From CAZPMO01 sp964587515 (GTDB taxonomy: Bacteria > Pseudomonadota > Alphaproteobacteria > MPNO01), in NCBI GenBank assembly GCA_964587515.1, contig CAZPMO010000214.1, positions 1 through 7,541 on the forward strand: 7,541 bases of DNA. Reading direction: 5' to 3'. Position numbers and translations under genes: made by a program. How positions within the stretch are numbered: the first letter of the stretch is position 1; the number at the start of each line of letters is the position of its first letter. Under the pieces are notes generated by a model, which was given only the letters and a program-made list of their open reading frames with translations, ran no database searches and was not told where the DNA came from. This document shows, piece by piece, positions 6,063 to 7,541 of this stretch.

Positions 6063-6476
6063 TTACAACAGACCAACCGTCAGGACACCGGATGCGAATG
6101 AGATTACGGCCAGAAAGGATGCATACAGGTAGGTATGGATCATATTGATCTCGACCATAGTTGAACTCCGTTTCCGGTTTCCGGATGTCGTTTGCACGGT
6201 TTTTTTGGCCTTCGGCGCGGGTTTTCCGGCCTCTCGGCTGTTTTGTATTTTCTCCGACATCTGCTTTTGGAACTTTGCATCGCGGAATATCGTCTTGTGC
6301 TTGTATTCCTGGGTCCGCTCGTCGAAATAAGTTTCGACCACGCGCAACCCGTCGTCATTACGCTTAGCTTTCTGATCGATGCGACGGGCCTCGGAAAGCG
6401 CCGATTCGCGATCCTCGTGGACCAATTCGGTCTTCCACGCTCCGTCGCGTCGGAACTGTATCTCGTATGATTTCAT
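6063..6476 (-). CDS. Unknown small protein with C-terminal membrane segment
   Basis: This is a 137-aa protein that I cannot name. Residues 1-68 look like a small alpha/beta domain: YEIQFRRDGAWKTELVHEDRESALSEARRI, then LRVVETYFDERTQEYKHKTIFR. Similar patterns (dG.W, redAl.eA..., RVVEe.yd, ..tiFr) occur in uncharacterised alphaproteobacterial proteins, as far as I recall. Residues 69-110 are a basic, Lys- and Gln-rich linker. Residues about 113-136 form one hydrophobic segment right at the C-terminus, so the N-domain most likely faces the cytoplasm, tail-anchor style. There is no signal peptide. No convincing Shine-Dalgarno site precedes the ATG at 6476, and I found no confident promoter in 6477-6595. 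The CBS gene follows after 36 bp. A hand count gives about 52% GC over 6061-6480, well below nearby genes, which could mean acquisition by transfer or relaxed constraint. Confidence 0.75.
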   Translation of the reverse strand: MKSYEIQFRRDGAWKTELVHEDRESALSEARRIDQKAKRNDDGLRVVETYFDERTQEYKHKTIFRDAKFQKQMSEKIQNSREAGKPAPKAKKTVQTTSGNRKRSSTMVEINMIHTYLYASFLAVISFASGVLTVGLL

Positions 6477-6595
6477 CGCCGTGCCATATCGCTATGCGCC
6501 CGCGAAGAGGCGAATCTAAAACTTTCGTGCTACAACAATAGTAATATGGTCTTTCCTAAGCATGGCTTAACGCCGAAAAGCGCCGGCGACACTGC
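6477..6595. other. Intergenic region between dapB and the CBS unit
   Basis: This 119-bp gap is unusually AT-rich in its middle (6516-6570). It contains the palindrome TAAGC-ATG-GCTTA (6557-6569) and a weak possible stem CGCCG/CGGCG just after the dapB stop, with no T-run after it. I see no convincing intrinsic terminator for dapB and no promoter I would stand behind for the downstream pair. Confidence 0.5.
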
Positions 6596-7414
6596 TCAGG
6601 TCGGTGGGGTCAGTCCCAGGACATCGAACATTGAATAGAGCCCGGCCGGGCGGCCGACGGTCCAAAGCGCCGCGTCGACGGCGCCGCGCGCGAATATCTG
6701 ACGCGAAGCGGCCTTATGGGTCAGCTCCAATCGTTCGCCTTCGATCGCGAAGACCACCGAGTGATCGCCGACCACGTCGCCGCCCCGGAGCGTCGCGAAA
6801 CCGATATCTCCCTGCTTTCGCGGGCCGGTATGGCCCTCGCGAGACATTTGCGCGACATCGTCGAGCGATACCCCGCGTCCCGTGGCCGCGGCGCGGCCAA
6901 GACCCAGCGCCGTGCCCGATGGCGCGTCGACCTTGTGTTTGTGGTGCATCTCCACAATTTCGATATCGAAACGATCATCCAGCATGGCGGCGACCTGCCG
7001 GGTCAATGCGAAAAGGATATTGACCGGCTTCGACATATTGGGCGCGTGCACGATGCGCGCGTTTTCGCCCGCCACGCGCAGCGCCGCTTCCTGGTCCGTG
7101 TCGAGACCCGTGGTGCCGATGATATGAGCGCCGCCTTTCGCCGCGATGGCGGCGGCATGCTCTACCGTCGGGCCTGGCAGCGTGAATTCGATCACCGCTT
7201 CGGCGGCGGCGATCACCGATGCGACGTCATCGCCGATGGCGATGCGGTTCTGTCCCAGGCCGGCAAGCTCGCCCGAATCCCGGCCTATGCCGGGCATGCC
7301 CGGCGCGTCGCTGGCGGCGACCAGCGTGCAGCCTTCGGTCTCCGCGATTTGCCGGATAACGGCGCCGCCCATGCGCCCGCCCGCGCCGATAACGCCGATC
7401 GTCAGATCCGCCAT
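6596..7414 (-). CDS. dapB: 4-hydroxy-tetrahydrodipicolinate reductase
   Basis: This is a complete 272-aa enzyme of the diaminopimelate/lysine pathway, which reduces 4-hydroxy-tetrahydrodipicolinate with NAD(P)H in the cytoplasm. The Rossmann loop GAGGRMG is at 10-16, and D36 at the end of strand 2 suggests NADH can be used. GTTG (100-103) follows. The signature EMHHKHKVDAPSGTA (155-169) has the catalytic His H157 and Lys K161, equivalent to H159 and K163 of E. coli. Length equals the family norm. The loop after APNMS reads KPVN (129-132), whereas most relatives have a hydrophobic residue and Gly (as in SVGVN). The ATG at 7414-7412 is preceded by GAGGG (7423-7419) at a short spacing of 4 nt; upstream in frame there is no other start before a stop. 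The CBS unit lies downstream in the same direction after 119 bp. Confidence 0.96.
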   Translation of the reverse strand: MADLTIGVIGAGGRMGGAVIRQIAETEGCTLVAASDAPGMPGIGRDSGELAGLGQNRIAIGDDVASVIAAAEAVIEFTLPGPTVEHAAAIAAKGGAHIIGTTGLDTDQEAALRVAGENARIVHAPNMSKPVNILFALTRQVAAMLDDRFDIEIVEMHHKHKVDAPSGTALGLGRAAATGRGVSLDDVAQMSREGHTGPRKQGDIGFATLRGGDVVGDHSVVFAIEGERLELTHKAASRQIFARGAVDAALWTVGRPAGLYSMFDVLGLTPPT

Positions 7415-7541
7415 GATGCCCTCGATGATTTCGTGGTCGGTGACCGGGATTAAACCACACTAGAGCGCTATCCGACCAAATAGAATCATTTGACCGAGAT
7501 TATTCCGCCCCGTGGATAGGCGCGCTTCGCATGGCGATGCC
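7415..7541. other. Upstream region of dapB; no gene assignable
   Basis: All three minus-strand frames running in from position 7541 stop before dapB, and their 13 to 26 visible residues match nothing I recognise, so an upstream neighbour cannot be named. The region holds a 5-bp inverted repeat CAAAT/ATTTG (7477-7481, 7488-7492) and two copies of TGACCG (7441 and 7491). A dapB promoter with TTTAAT as -10 is possible, but its spacing to TTGGTC is long (19). Confidence 0.4.

Noticed and set aside
6716..7453. A 245-codon plus-strand open frame opposite dapB.
   Set aside because: The dapB reading is complete with all catalytic motifs; this frame is a shadow with no domain.
7490..7541. A plus-strand promoter TTGACC leading to an ATG at 7529.
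   Set aside because: No acceptable -10 lies at 16-18 bp, and too little sequence remains to judge any gene.

Overview
The window looks like ordinary chromosome from a GC-rich alphaproteobacterium. This rests on an Alphaproteobacteria-type adenosine kinase/PfkB protein, a bactofilin, a DUF2244 protein, a CtrA-like TTAACCA motif pair and CTTGG-type -35 elements. A more exact placement, for example Rhodospirillales-like, would be a guess. I found no rRNA, tRNA, CRISPR array, transposase or phage gene. There is no gene-free stretch over 300 bases.

Layout, left to right. (1) Minus strand, 1-283: the 5' end of typA/bipA, cut by the window edge. Upstream of it in the same direction lies a PfkB-family adenosine kinase-like gene (415-1407). 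(2) Plus strand, 1545-3338: an EI24/CysZ-like membrane protein, a bactofilin and a small lipoprotein. The last two are tightly spaced and probably cotranscribed. (3) A DNA-repair neighbourhood, 3351-5571: endonuclease III (nth, minus), then divergently a DUF2244 membrane protein and an Ada-like fusion of an AraC-type DNA-binding domain with O6-alkylguanine-DNA alkyltransferase (both plus). The nth/DUF2244 divergent region carries two TTAACCA boxes 13 bp apart and a good sigma70-like promoter. (4) Minus strand, 6476 to 5568: a two-gene unit of a small tail-anchored-looking protein of unknown function and a CBS-domain pair protein. It is visibly AT-richer than the surrounding genes, and its last stop codon shares a CTAG with the stop of the Ada-like gene. 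(5) Minus strand, 7414 to 6596: dapB, complete, with one unusual loop. Positions 7415-7541 hold its upstream region and no assignable gene.

Functionally the window mixes translation/stress (typA), purine salvage (adenosine kinase), envelope and cytoskeleton (EI24-like, bactofilin, lipoprotein), repair of oxidised and alkylated DNA (nth, Ada-like), and lysine/diaminopimelate synthesis (dapB). I see no convincing new defence or mobile system. The most interesting leads are the CBS/membrane-protein pair, the DUF2244 gene placed between two repair genes behind CtrA-like boxes, and the bactofilin-lipoprotein pair.
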